From contig ML660201.1 of NCBI GenBank assembly GCA_007570785.1, positions 45,932,949 to 45,996,948 of the forward strand: a stretch of 64,000 nt of DNA. Direction: 5' to 3'. The number at the start of each line of letters is the position of its first letter. Positions within the stretch are counted from its first letter, which is position 1. A program made the position numbers and the translations under genes. The notes beneath the pieces were generated by a model. The model was not told where the DNA came from. It searched no databases and saw nothing but the letters and a program-made list of their open reading frames with translations. The stretch is from Antilocapra americana. Lineage: Eukaryota > Chordata > Mammalia > Artiodactyla > Antilocapridae. This document shows positions 46,601-57,459 of this stretch, one piece after another.

Positions 46601-48546
46601 GCCTTCTCCAGGATACACCTTGACCCCACTCTACTAGGGTGCTGAGATCAAGCTGTTCCTTCTCAGAGTCCCTGATCAAGAGAAGCCAAATGATTCTGCC
46701 TTGGCTGTCTCCATAGAATGCAGAAGCAGGAGCTGTGATGGTTTCCTCTCATCAGGCCATGAACTGTGTTGTCAGTTTCCAAAGGCTGCCCGCAGGCCAT
46801 TTTACAGAGTGGTCCACCCAGAGTTTATCTTCTTGCCTGTGAAATGCATTGCAGAGGAATGGGTTCTGTGAGGGCCCTCTCTCCATGCCTGCCCATATTT
46901 CAGGACGAGCCCGTGGAGTGGGAGACACCTGACCTTTCTCAAGCTGAGATTGAGCAGAAGATCAAGGAGTACAATGGCCAGATCAACAGCAACTTGTTCA
47001 TGAGCCTGGTGAGTTGACAGCCTGTTCTGGAGAGAGACAGGAACCCAGCCACATGCCTGATGCCCAGAAGGTCACAGCTGAGGTATTCTTAGGAAGGCCT
47101 GAGGAGTGATTTATTCACACCCACCCTAGCCCCAGGTGGACTGGTAGTGCCCAATCCTGTTCCATCTCGCCTGGCACCTAGTCACAGTTTGGTTTTTCCC
47201 TTTAGAACAAGGATGGCTCCTACACAGGCTTCATCAAGGTTCAGCTGAAGCTGGTGCGCCCTGTCTCAGTTCCCTCCAGCAAGAAGCCACCCTCCCTGCA
47301 GGATGCCCGGCGAGGCCCGGGGCGGGGCACAGCTGTGAAACGCCGCACCTCCTTCTACCTGCCCAAAGATGCTGTCAAGCACCTGCATGTGTTGTCACGC
47401 ACGCGGGCACGCGAGGTCATCGAGGCCCTGTTGCGCAAGTTCCTGGTGGTGGATGACCCTCGCAAGTTTGCACTCTTTGAGCGGGCTGAGCGCCATGGCC
47501 AAGGTGGGCTTCCCACCCCATCCCACCATGTGTGAGGGTATATATACATACACCTGTGCATGCAGGAGCTGAGGGGGGCTGTGCCTGGCTCTAATTAAAC
47601 CCTCCCTTCCCTCTGCCTGACCCACAGTGTACCTCCGGAAGCTGTCAGATGATGAGCAGCCCCTACGCCTCCGGCTCCTTGCAGGGCCCAGTGAGAAGGC
47701 CCTAAGCTTTGTGCTGAAGGAGAATGACTCTGGGGAGGTGAACGTGAGTAACAGCTCTCCTTAGTTTCTTGGGTGTGACTGGGCAGGACTGGAGAGTTGC
47801 AGCTACCATAAGACTTGAAGGAGCAACAGGGCTGCGGACAAGCCCTGCAAAGCCTCTGCAGAGGTGTGTGAGCCTTGCAGCTAAAGTGGAGGTTTCCAGG
47901 AAATTCATGCCAAGGTCTAGGGCTTGTCTCAGGAAACTAGGAAGAACTATCTGGATGCACTGCTCTTTTCTGTCGTGGGAAATCCTCAGGAGATGCAGGA
48001 GTCCATCTGACAGCAGGTCAGAGCCACACAGATAGGCACAGGACTACATGGAGGTGCCCCTCTTTAGGCATTAGAACTTTTTACCGGGAAGCTCTCCAGC
48101 TCCAAGGTAGTGCCTCTGCAGCATGAAATTAAACTCAGAGAAAGTAGGCATGACCTGTCCACAGGTAGCTAAGGAACATTGGTTTGATTACCTGTCCACG
48201 AGATCACTGCCCTACTTTGTGGGCTCCATCTTCTCTATGTATTGTTGTTGGGAATCTTAACACAGACCATTCAGGCAAGAACCTGACACTGGAAAGCCCC
48301 ACCCTAGCTGCACGATTGTGATGCACTCGTCTTCTTTGGGGAGAGCCTGCCAGCTTGGTAGTGCCTGCTGTAGCTTGTGTTGCCCTTCTCCCCCTCCAGT
48401 GGGATGCTTTCAGCATGCCTGAGCTACACAACTTTCTGCGCATCCTGCAGCGGGAGGAAGAGGAACACCTCCGCCAGATCCTGCAGAAGTACTCCTATTG
48501 TCGCCAGAAGATCCAGGAAGCCCTGCACGCCTGCCCCTTGGGGTGA
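40638..48546 (+). CDS. RASSF1: RASSF1 isoform A, Ras-association domain scaffold and tumour suppressor
   Basis: Exons 40638-40887, 42748-42854, 46904-47008, 47206-47503, 47628-47743 and 48400-48546 give 340 residues, the human isoform A length. It is a scaffold that binds MST1/2 kinases, microtubules and death-receptor adaptors. A C1-type zinc finger spans exons 1-2 (from HRFQPAGPATHTWCDLC to CAHCKFTCHYRC; the His codon is split by the intron). DLSQAE in exon 3 is the known ATM phosphorylation context. The Ras-association domain lies in exons 4-5 and the SARAH coiled coil (FSMPELHNFLRIL to SYCRQKIQEAL) in the last exon. The N-terminus differs from human around residues 16-20. Intron 1 holds a MER5-like repeat. 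Confidence 0.97.
41440..41596 (+). mobile_element. MER5-like hAT DNA transposon
   Basis: TAGAATCACTTGGGATGCTT at the left and TTCTAATGTGTAGCCTGGGT then GAGAATCACTG at the right are the inverted ends of the MER5A/B type. In RASSF1 intron 1. Confidence 0.65.
42960..43445 (+). promoter_or_regulatory. RASSF1: RASSF1C CpG island promoter
   Basis: A second CpG island inside the gene. It contains a 26-base perfect purine-pyrimidine alternation at 43361-43386 (GCGCGCAC/GCGCAC units), able in principle to form Z-DNA, 60 bases before the isoform C start. A CATATACC segment precedes it. No clear TATA box. Confidence 0.7.
43446..48546 (+). CDS. RASSF1: RASSF1 isoform C (internal promoter)
   Basis: The alternative first exon 43446-43598 encodes MGEADAGTPSFEMTW to RRPRRDQ, closely like the human isoform C leader, and ends on a codon boundary at a CAG|GTGGGG donor. 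It then joins exon 46904 onward, shared with isoform A. Total 819 nt, 272 residues, against about 270 in human. This form lacks the C1 zinc finger but keeps the ATM site, RA domain and SARAH coiled coil. Isoform C is known to be expressed from its own, usually unmethylated, island and to act differently from isoform A. Confidence 0.93.
44735..44845 (+). mobile_element. BovB 3' tail fragment
   Basis: ATGGCTGATTCATGTTGATG, ATGGCAGAAACCAACATG, CAATTATCCTTCAGTTAAAA and an A-rich end. In the intron between exon 1-gamma and exon 3 of RASSF1. Confidence 0.75.
45718..45926 (-). mobile_element. Bov-tA SINE
   Basis: AAAGTGAAAGGGTTAGTCAC to TTTACCATCTGAGCC, with CAGGCAAGAATGC-like and GGGGATCTTCCCTACC-like blocks between: reverse-strand copy in a RASSF1 intron. 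Confidence 0.85.
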
Positions 48547-49340
48547 CCTCTTGTACCCCAGGGTGGGAGGAGGAGAGTAGGCAGCGCTAAGGGCATGCCG
48601 TGTGAGTGTGCAAAGGCCCCTGTGGCCTGAGGAATGAGTGTGCATGGAGGCCCTCTCTTGCTGGGGGAACGAGCCCAGAGAACAGCGAAGGAGCTGGCCC
48701 CCTGTGTCCACCAGTGGGTGGAGCAGAGCATGGCTCTTCACCCTTCTGCCTGTCGTGTACTGGATCATGGTGGGCCAGGGTTGCCCTGGGAAGCTGCTCC
48801 AGGCTTGCAGCAGGGGTAGAGGAGACAGAAATCTCTTTAATTAGTGTCTCAGACATGAGAATCTTGGAGACCCTACAAACAGAATAGGGTCGTTTGCAGG
48901 GATGAGGGCCCTTGTCTATGCAGAACGGTTGTGTGATTTGGGTCTTGGATGGGGGAGGGGGGTGTCTCAGGATAGCCCTATCAGAACCAAGGGTGGGTGT
49001 TCAAGATAAGACAGGCATCAAGGAAGAGTCTAGGGTTCCCTCTCCAGCACCTTCTGACTCCTCACACACCTTCAGGTCAGGGAGTGCTGGCTAAGGGTGC
49101 AGCCATAGTGCCTCTGCCTCCTCCAAGGAGGATGTCCCTAGGCCAGGCTCTCTGTGAATGTGGGCACTGGTCCAGGTGTCTGTGCCTTGTTTGCCAGTCA
49201 AAGCCAAGGTCTTTCCCTTGGGTATTTTTAATGATGTGTGCGAATGTATGTACTATTCTGTGGCCTCAGCTGAATGCCTCCTGTGGGGAAAGGGGTGGGG
49301 GTAATAGTCATCAGGGCCTGGGGTCTGAGAGAATTGGCTA

Positions 49341-49346
49341 AATAAA
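49341..49346 (+). terminator. RASSF1: AATAAA poly(A) signal, RASSF1
   Basis: GGCTAAATAAAGATTT, about 795 bases after the stop at 48544-48546. It is the first canonical hexamer in the 3' UTR. Confidence 0.8.
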
Positions 49347-49364
49347 GATTTAAGAATTCTCCTG

Positions 49365-50030
49365 CTTTTGGATTCTTTATTACGGGCCCTCATCTGCAAC
49401 TGCCCCACATGCCAGTGGCTGTCAAGGTTGATGGACAGGATCACAGTAACTTTTTGAGGGGTACCATGGGACAAATCTGTGGAGGATGTGGTATACGGAT
49501 ATGTACTCAGTCATCACTCAAACCCTGTGCCTAAAGTTGTAGTGGAGATAAGAACATCAACTGCCAGAGCTTAGAGAAACCACACACTCCATGCTGTGGA
49601 AGGCGCGTCATCAAATATTGAGATTATATTGTGGACCAGACACTGGTCATGGTACCAAAGGTAGATGTTAATGTACACAAACCTTCATAAAGCAAGGCTT
49701 CTGGTGGGTTTGGAAAGAACACTGAATTTGAAGTTCTTTGGCCCTGAATGTAGACATACAACCATTGGCCAATTCCTTAATTTTATTTAGGTTCAGTTTC
49801 TCCACATGCCACAACTGGGGATGGCTAAAAAGGTATGGGGATACAAGCCAGATGGGCACTGACCAGTCAGGCCCTAAAGTGCTGGTTTGGGAGCGGTACC
49901 CGGTGGTTGGGCAGGTCCGCTAAGCCTGACCTCTATGGGTCGGGGACATCAGAGCCGCCATACAAGTCTAAAAGAAACCAGGCGGAGGACACAGGCACCA
50001 CATTCCCTGGTGGGAGCTGCCAGAGCTGGA
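49365..50030. other. Spacer between RASSF1 and TUSC2
   Basis: About 670 bases with no recognisable exon or clear repeat. It changes from AT-rich to GC-rich toward the TUSC2 promoter. Confidence 0.6.
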
Positions 50031-50335
50031 GAGACCGTGGGCTGCTGGGAGCTGACATCTTGCGGTGCATGCTGGGGTACCTAGCATCTGAGAGCGGCTG
50101 TTGGTCCCGCCCCACGGACCGACGAGAGAAGCAGCCAATCAGAGGGGACAGCATGCGGCGCATTCGGAAGCGGAAGTGAGGTTTCCGTGGAGACAGCGGA
50201 GCCTGCGGAAGGCGGCGGCGGCGGCAGCGGCGGCGGCGGCATCTGCGAGCCAAGGCCCAGGCACAGCATGGTGGCGCCGACGGCCTTGTAAGAGCGAAGT
50301 TACCGCGGGGCCCGCCATGCGCCGGCGGCCCTGAC
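50031..50335 (+). promoter_or_regulatory. TUSC2: TUSC2 promoter and 5' leader with three short uORFs
   Basis: TACCCCAGCATGCACCGC on the minus strand (50062-50079) is a ZNF143-like half-site, and AGCCAATCAG near 50132 is a CCAAT box. The leader carries a CGG-repeat run (50211-50240). Upstream ORFs occur at 50153-50179 (8 codons, MRRIRKRK), 50268-50291 (7 codons, MVAPTAL) and 50317-50334 (5 codons, MRRRP), the last ending one base before the main ATG. Which uORFs are in the mRNA depends on the unmapped start site. Confidence 0.7.
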
Positions 50336-51938
50336 ATGGGCGCCAGCGGCTCCAAAGCTCGGGGCCTGTGGCCCTTCACCTCGGCGGCGGGGGGCGGCGG
50401 CCCAGAGGCTGCGGTCGCTGAGCAAGCTTTGGTGCGACCGCGAGGCCGAGTTGTGCCCCCCTTCGTATTCACGCGCCGCGGGTAAGGGCGCGGGGTTCCG
50501 CCCCCGGGAGGACAGACGGGCGGCTGGGCGTCTCGCGACATGGGGCGCCGCTGTACCCCCTACACCCGAGTCAGGACGACTCCCATATTTCAGGTCCCCA
50601 TAGGAACAATGCGGGGGGAAGTCGAGCAGGCGGTTCCTGGTGGCCTGGCTGCTCTGAAGCTCTCCCTAGGAGAAGTGTGGGCCTGAGGGCTTGTCCCTGG
50701 GCAGGTCCTTTGTACGATAAAGCTAAGATAGGGTCTCTCTGAGACTCCAGAACCTCTCCTTCATCCCTTCCATCCCAGCCTGCTAACTGAAGGCTCCTAT
50801 TCACCCTCACCCCCAGTTCTCCCTAGAAGAGAATGACCTTCTGTTTTGTTTGTTTCTGTTCCCCACAGTGGTAGGGTTGGACCTCTCTGGGTAGGGGTTG
50901 GGAGAGTAGGACTGGGCCCTAGTGTTGAGGCTGGGACCTGGGGAAAAAGATCCTCACCCCAGGTATGTTTTCCCAGATCTGGGGGCACTGACCTCTCCCT
51001 TTCCCCAAGGGGCCCAGATAGGAGCACTAGATCGGCCTGGATCTGATGGGCCCTGGGGACCGCCACTCAGGTGTTGCTGGGGTTTGGATGTAGAATCTAG
51101 GGGGACCCCAACAATGGTAGTTTGGTTGCATCAGCCACCTGGACCGGGGAGGATGCAGCCTTTTTTCCTTCAGGCTCAGTCCTAGCTCAGGCATCTGCTA
51201 TCTCAGGCTTTGGCCTTGAGCCAGCAGTGTCATCTGGAGAGAGACCAGCATGCCCAGGCCACCATCCTTCTCACTCTAGAAGTCCTGGGTGAAGGCAAGG
51301 GCCTGATGGAATGGCTACTCTTGCTGAACAAACCAGTGATATTTTGGTATGGTCTCTCTTCTTAGGGTCTGACAGAGTAGCACTGGCCAGCACCTCACTC
51401 CTCACTTTCTAGTGGACCCCAGATCCTAAGTGAGGGATTCTCCAGGCATATTAACTTCCCTTTCTCCCACCAAGGTTGTTCTTCCCCATTTGGGGGAGGG
51501 CATACTTCCCTGTGGTTTATGGCATTTGTTATGACTAGTGTGGGGCTCCAGCCCAGCCTGTTCCCCTCTCCCTCTGCACAGCTCCATGTTCTATGACGAG
51601 GATGGGGATCTGGCTCACGAATTCTATGAGGAGACAATCGTCACCAAGAACGGGCAGAAGCGAGCCAAGCTGAGGCGGGTGCATAAGAATCTGATTCCGC
51701 AGGTGAGGGGCTGGGCAGTGGTCACAGAGCCTGTGTTGAAAGTGTGGAGGTAGACCCAGATGGGGTCTGCTGTTGTGGTGGGGGCTCTTGGGGGAGGAGC
51801 TGGGAGGAACAGGAAAGCTTCCTGGAGTAGGGGCCCTGAGCTGGCCCTCACTGGCCTCTGTTTCCATGACAGGGCACCGTGAAGCTGGATCCCCCCCGCA
51901 TCCACGTGGATTTCCCTGTGATCCTCTATGAGGTGTGA
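50336..51938 (+). CDS. TUSC2: TUSC2 (FUS1), small myristoylated tumour suppressor
   Basis: Three exons, 50336-50481, 51582-51702 and 51873-51938, give 110 residues, as in human. The N-terminus MGASGSK is a myristoylation signal. A glycine-rich stretch follows, then the conserved core FYDEDGDLAHEFYEET and the C-terminal IHVDFPVILYEV. The protein is reported at mitochondria, where it affects calcium handling and apoptosis; no enzyme motif is seen. Exon 3 differs from human at two sites (GTVKLDPP against GIVKLDHP by memory). The long 3' UTR has two poly(A) signals. Upstream short ORFs suggest translational control. Confidence 0.96.
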
Positions 51939-52040
51939 GCCTGGGGGGTGGCAGGCATAAACACCCCCTGCCCCAGCAAGACACCCCCAGGCTCACGGTG
52001 TGGCTTCCATTGAGGAACCTAGGCTGGGGCCACAACTGTG

Positions 52041-52046
52041 AATAAA
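52041..52046 (+). terminator. TUSC2: Proximal AATAAA poly(A) signal, TUSC2
   Basis: CTGTGAATAAACTCC about 100 bases after the stop. Use would give a very short 3' UTR. Confidence 0.55.
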
Positions 52047-53065
52047 CTCCACTGGCCTGGAACCTTCAGCTGTGAGCAGGGCAGTCCTACAGTGCTGGTT
52101 GGGTGTTGGTTTGTATGTGGACCAGAGGTGGCTGGAAGCTGGTGAGAGCTGATGGCAGAGTTACCAGCCCACTTTTCCCAGCAGTCCCTACAAGGAGCAT
52201 GGCAGGGCACATGCTGGTCAGGAATGCCCGGTTCCTGTGCCCTTGCCTGGCCTGCATTCTTCCAAGCTTGCCTAGGGCCCAGCCCTGCTAGAGGCTACAG
52301 CACTTTACAAGCAAGGTCTGCCTTTTTCCAGCCCTAGGGCAATGGGAGCTCTACAAAAGTGGGAACTTCCTTTCCCTCACTTCCTTTACCCTCTCGTTGG
52401 AGCATTTCAGCCGTTTGCTACCTCGATTCCTCCTGTGTTGGACAGAGGCTGGGGGCAGAACAAGCCTGATTTTTCCTGCCTACCTGCCCGTTTGTTCCCA
52501 GCCCCAGATGGATGGACAATTTGCTGGCTGTTAATAGGAGTAGGGACTGGTGTCGGAGATTTCTCCCTCTACCCAGGGTTGGCCCAACCCCTCCCCACTG
52601 CAACTAGTTATTTTCCCCCCAAGTTGAAAGAGAGTAGGATGGGGATCAGGAAGGGCTCTGGATGCCTGTGCCCCATCCCACCTACTGTACCTGATCCCCC
52701 TTGCCCTTACACATCCACCACCCTGTGGTAAGGCACAGCACCCTAGGGCTGGTGCCAGTAGCTCTGAGGAGCCCACCACCCCTTTCCCTACGGTATACCC
52801 CTCTCTTCAGGATCAGTCAAAAGAAGAGTACTGGAGCCCCTGAATAGGGGCAGAAAGGAGAGAACAACCATAATAGGAATACTTAAAATGTGAAAGCTTG
52901 TAAATAGTCTAGTCCATGATGTTGTTGGGGCAGAGTCTGATTTCTACATAGAAATGATTTTTTGTTTTTTAATTCCTTACTGTGCAAACTCTGTGCTTTA
53001 AGCGTGTGAGAAATGGCTTGGGGAGGGTAGTCCTCAATCTAGGAAGGCTGTTGTGTTATTTGTTC

Positions 53066-53071
53066 AATAAA
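53066..53071 (+). terminator. TUSC2: Distal AATAAA poly(A) signal, TUSC2
   Basis: TGTTCAATAAAATTATTTG, about 1130 bases after the stop and followed by a T/G-rich region. It fits the ~1.8-kb mRNA with a long, microRNA-targeted 3' UTR known in human. Confidence 0.75.
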
Positions 53072-53089
53072 ATTATTTGTAGACCCTGC

Positions 53090-55119
53090 ATACAAGACTG
53101 ACATCCTCTGAGGCTGTGACTTCCAGTATCTGGACCACTACATGGGGATAGTAGGTAGACCTGGGTGCAGGACTGGTCACACTGATGTCTGGCAAGGTCC
53201 AGAGAGCCTCAGCCAAGCCTGTGGCCATCCCAGCTACAACCAGCAGGTGGCAGTGTATTCACACAGCTCTCACTGCAGGCCTGCTCGGATGGAGAGCCAC
53301 TGATAGCCTAGAATTAGAGGGCCCTGGGATACTTGAGTAGAGATCGGCCCCACCTGCCTGACCTGAGATAACAATGTGACCTCAGATAGGTCTGGAACAG
53401 TTGTTCTGTCTCCAGTTGTGGCAGCTGAGCCCTCATGAGGTCACAGCCTGAGCCCCATAGACCTTCTAGGCCCAGCCTTAGGTGGACAGCAGCCAGGTGG
53501 ATGCCACTGCCCTTGACCTGCAAAACTCTACAGCCCAAATCCACTTGCCTCTCCTGGTGGGCACTACCAGGAGTATATACTTGGGGCTTCTGTTCAGCGG
53601 GTAAAACTCAAGTCACCCAGTACTTCCTCTCATCCGTTCTGCCCTTGCCTTCTCACCTGCCGCCTGCCCCCGTGAACATTTGGCCTACACTTCTCAGGTT
53701 AGGCTGTGAGGCCTAGCCTTTGGCCATCAGCCCAACCTCCCTGTAAGAGAGGAGACTGTTCAGGGACACAGGCTGCTGGGTCCGGGAAGTTGGCCTACCT
53801 GTCTTTTGGAGGTTTAAACTGGTCAAGTCTGGGGCAGGATCACCCTCTGCAGTCTGAACTTGAAGTTTGTCTCTGGGTATCTTCCCATTTGCACAGCAAG
53901 ATGCCAGGCATAAGGCCCTATCACCCTTCACTGCCCATCCTGCTGACTGCCCCAGGGCCAGGGTTCTACCATGCCGGGAGGCATCCCGTCATCACTGTCG
54001 CAGTGTGGGGAACTCCCTGTGCTGGGCCTGCCCTCGCTGACTCTGAAGCGGGAAACAATGGGGGTCATGGCTGTGCTTCCCCACTCCCTCCCACTGGGCT
54101 GTGTGCACTTCCTTCCTGCTGGCTGCCTGAGGAAATGTCCCTGCCCTGGAACAGTATGGTCTGGCCTTTGTTTCCCCAGGAGTCCCCGCCCTTGGAGCTT
54201 CCAAGGCTGTGTCCCATACGGAGCCAGCACGGTGGTCGGGACACCATCCTCCCATGCCATGTCCTGGACTCCTTGGTCATCAGGGGCGGACTATAGGATA
54301 TGTGCCCACCTCCCCCACTCCACCAGGCTTACACAGCCTTCTGTTAGGGGAGAGGCCCTAGGCATCAAAGGGGTGGGATGGTAGGTCCAGGGTGAGTAGG
54401 CCCAGGGTGATTTGAGGGTGTGCAGAGTTGTCTGCACCTCTGGAGGAGTCTGCTGGAACCCTGATGCAGCCCTCCCTGGAGCCAGCCACGCATGTTATGG
54501 ACATCCTCTTCCCACAGAAATACATCCCTCCCCTCACCCATGTTGTAAGGAGCCCTGTACTCGGCAGCATCTTAGAACCACGCAGGAATGTCCTCTGATA
54601 GGAAAGCACCATACAGAAGCCTCCCAGGCCCTGTCTCTCCACCCCACCCCCCAACATCACCCACATCAACACTCTGTCACACTTTGTCCACTCTGTCACA
54701 CATGAGATGCTTCCGCTCTCTGGAAAAAAAAATGACTCAGCTCCTGTAAGTTCCCCCAACACCCCTCACCCCAGGGCTGGTTCTCTTCACCACCTGCTTC
54801 AGGGAACCATCTGCCAAACATCCCCCAAGTAGTTTGACTTCCCAAAGCACCACCACCAGGACCCCTCCACTCATATGCCACTGGATTTGAGGATGGGCCT
54901 CAGCCCTAGAGGCAGGTTTGGAAAGCTGTCAGCATGGAGGAGGCTGGCTCCTTGGCTGGGTCCCCCAGCCTTCCTGTCACCTGGTTCAGTTTGCTGGGCC
55001 AGGGCTTACTCGGGAGGGGTGGGGCAGGCAACCAGCCAGCAGGACACACCGGAGGGAAATAGGGTCAAGGCGGTCCCTTCCCCCGCGCCTGTTCCTGGCC
55101 CTTTCCTCTCTGAGGGGCA
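53090..55119. other. Spacer between TUSC2 and HYAL2
   Basis: Two kilobases of moderately GC-rich, apparently unique sequence. No exon, transposon or structural RNA is recognised. Short ORFs on both strands have no family resemblance. Confidence 0.55.
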
Positions 55120-55297
55120 GCAGGAAGTGAGGATAAAGGGCTGCGGTGGGAGGCGGGAGCCGGTGGGAGGGATGGGGTTTATCAAGTCGCCGGCAGGCTG
55201 CCCAAAAGACAGGAGCTGGCGCGAGTAGCTTGGCTAGAGACTTACCCCGGGAAGGAGGGAGGCCACCGACCTACTGGGCCGACGGACTCCCACAAAG
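55120..55297 (+). promoter_or_regulatory. HYAL2: Candidate upstream HYAL2 promoter and noncoding first exon
   Basis: GGATAAAGGGC at 55131 is TATA-like, GGGCTGCGGTGGGAGGCGGGA is GC-box-like, and a strong donor CAAAG|GTGAGC lies at 55297/55298. This would suit a noncoding first exon spliced to the HYAL2 coding exon at 57410. HYAL2 has more than one 5' exon in human. Inference only. Confidence 0.35.
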
Positions 55298-56399
55298 GTG
55301 AGCCCAGGGCAGACGACTGGTCTGCACCCTGGTACATGGCGCTCCCTCTCTCTCCTCCCAGGCGCGTGCGCGGGGAATGGCCTGGCCAAGCAGACCCGGG
55401 CCCTTTGGCAAGCTGAGGACCCCGGGAAAGCGGACTTAGGAAGAGGCAAGGAATTCTCGCTTCCATTGCAGCTCCAAGCCGGCTCCCCAGAGGGAGGGGC
55501 GTGCAGGGCGAAAAGACAGGATACCCAGCGGAGGCCCAAGGGAATCCTTCTGGCTGAGCCGGCTTTCTCTGCGTCCGGCCAGGAACTTCTGTAAGGGTGG
55601 CGGCCTTCTCAGAGTTGAAAGGACGGCTTGGGGGTTCCCACAGGGCCCCCAGAGACTGGACAGAGGGGATAGGAGCGCAAGGACTGGCCCGTCCCAGATG
55701 CAAGTGGGGAGCAGGGGACGCCCTACCCTCAGGGCTCTCTGGGCGTATAGAGAGGCTCTGCCTCTCTCCCAGCCAGGCAGGCCTAACTGCGACCCACAGC
55801 TTGTGTTACCAGGACAACCACTGCTTCCACCCAGCCCTGGATGGGCTAAGACGCGGGTGCTCGGCGCCCCCAGTCCCAGACTGGCAAGGGGCGGGGATTC
55901 CCTTCTGACCAGGGTCGGGGGAGGGGAACCCTGAGCCGTAAGGGGGCGGGGCAGTACTGTCCTGGGAGACCGCAGACAGGCTGCGGGTCACCGTCCCCCT
56001 TTCACAAAGGGGGCAGGACTGGAGATTACACTCAGGGGTGCAGAGCCAGATTCACTACTGCCCCCAGCAGTACTGCCTCAGGGTCCCACAGCACCTCCTT
56101 ACGGACGAGTGAGGGAACGCCACACTACCTTCATCCCCTTCCCGACCCTCGTCCTTTACGCTGTCCCTTTAAGCGGCTGGCCGCGTCGCGGAGCAGGGAG
56201 GAGTGTACCACTGGCCGCAGGTTGCGGGGGTGAACATTAGGCTGACTTGGCGCTCGTGGCTGAGACTCCAGAAGAAAGCCCTATTTGGGGGCACCTCAGA
56301 GTCCCAGACTGGTGGCTGCATTCCTAGGAAGAGGATCTGGGGTCCTCGGAGCCCAAAGCGCGGTACTGGGGGCTCGAAAGTCAGGCACACCTTCCCTCC

Positions 56400-56582
56400 C
56401 CCATCGCAAATCCTGCGCAGGGCCCGCCTCCGCGCTGGATTCTTAAAGGGCCGGCGGGCTGGGGTGGGGGGGCGGAGCCAGGAGAGGCGCTGAGCCGGGG
56501 CCGTGCCTAGGAGAGCTGCGGGCCGGGCTGGCACGGAGATGGAGGTGGCCATGGCGCAGGTCCCGGCGGCGCCCTGCGCGAG
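56400..56582 (+). promoter_or_regulatory. HYAL2: HYAL2 CpG promoter and probable noncoding exon 1
   Basis: CpG-dense sequence with GGGGTGGGGGGGCGGAGCC and a good donor GCGCGAG|GTGAGG at 56582/56583. The next acceptor TTTTCACCAG ends at 57409, 50 bases before the HYAL2 ATG. Two ATGs in this exon (56539 and 56551) would make uORFs if transcribed. Confidence 0.55.
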
Positions 56583-57459
56583 GTGAGGGAGGGCAGTGCG
56601 AGCCGAGCTGCTGTCTCAGCGGTCTCTTTTCTGACCCCCCCCGGGGAGGCGGCCAGACCGCCCGCCTCGCCGGCAGGGTTCAGCCCCCACGTGCGGGGCG
56701 GGGGCGGGGTTCCGGACAAAGGCCAGGTGGAGTGGGCTTTTACCCCCGGCCGCCTGGCCCGCGGGCACGCGCACTCCTGGTAGCCGTAGAGGGAAAGGCC
56801 GGTCTGCTGGCGCCACCGTGGGAGATCCACCACCCCTTTGTCCCTGCGGGGCCTCCACCAAGCTGGGGGAGAGTATCTGCGCTGAGATAAAGTCTGTTAG
56901 CCTCACTTTTCTGTTGGGCGGGTGCTAAAAAAGATACCAACTCGGGGCTGAGTTACAGCTTCCTAGCTACTGCAAGAGCTGTGCCTTGCCTCACCCAAAT
57001 GCTGTGATTTCTCAGGACCAAGAGTTCTTCACGGGGTAGAGTGGGCTTCAGTTTGGGGCTCTCAGAAACTTTGTCCTGGGTGATAGTCATGTGTAAGCCT
57101 CTGGCAGTGAGTCCATAGCTCAATTCGTCCAGTTTCAGAGGGGTCACAGACCTAACAGCAGTTCCTGCGCAGCCATAGGCTACTTGTCTAGGAAGGAGCC
57201 CTGTGCTCCTGGCAGTGAGCTTCTGGGATGTGTTGCATGTTCTTCAGTGGCCTGTGGTCTTTCAGACCTGTTACAGCTAATAACAGAGTCTGAACAATCC
57301 TGGGCACGGTGGCCTAATGCAGCATGGGCTTTGGGAGTGTGGATGGATTTGGGGTGGATGACCTCTAGGATCCTCTAGACTTACTTGCTCTCTCCCATCT
57401 TTTCACCAGTTCCTGAGCTGGTGCCCGGCAGGTGACACTGACTTCCTGCAACCCCCAGC

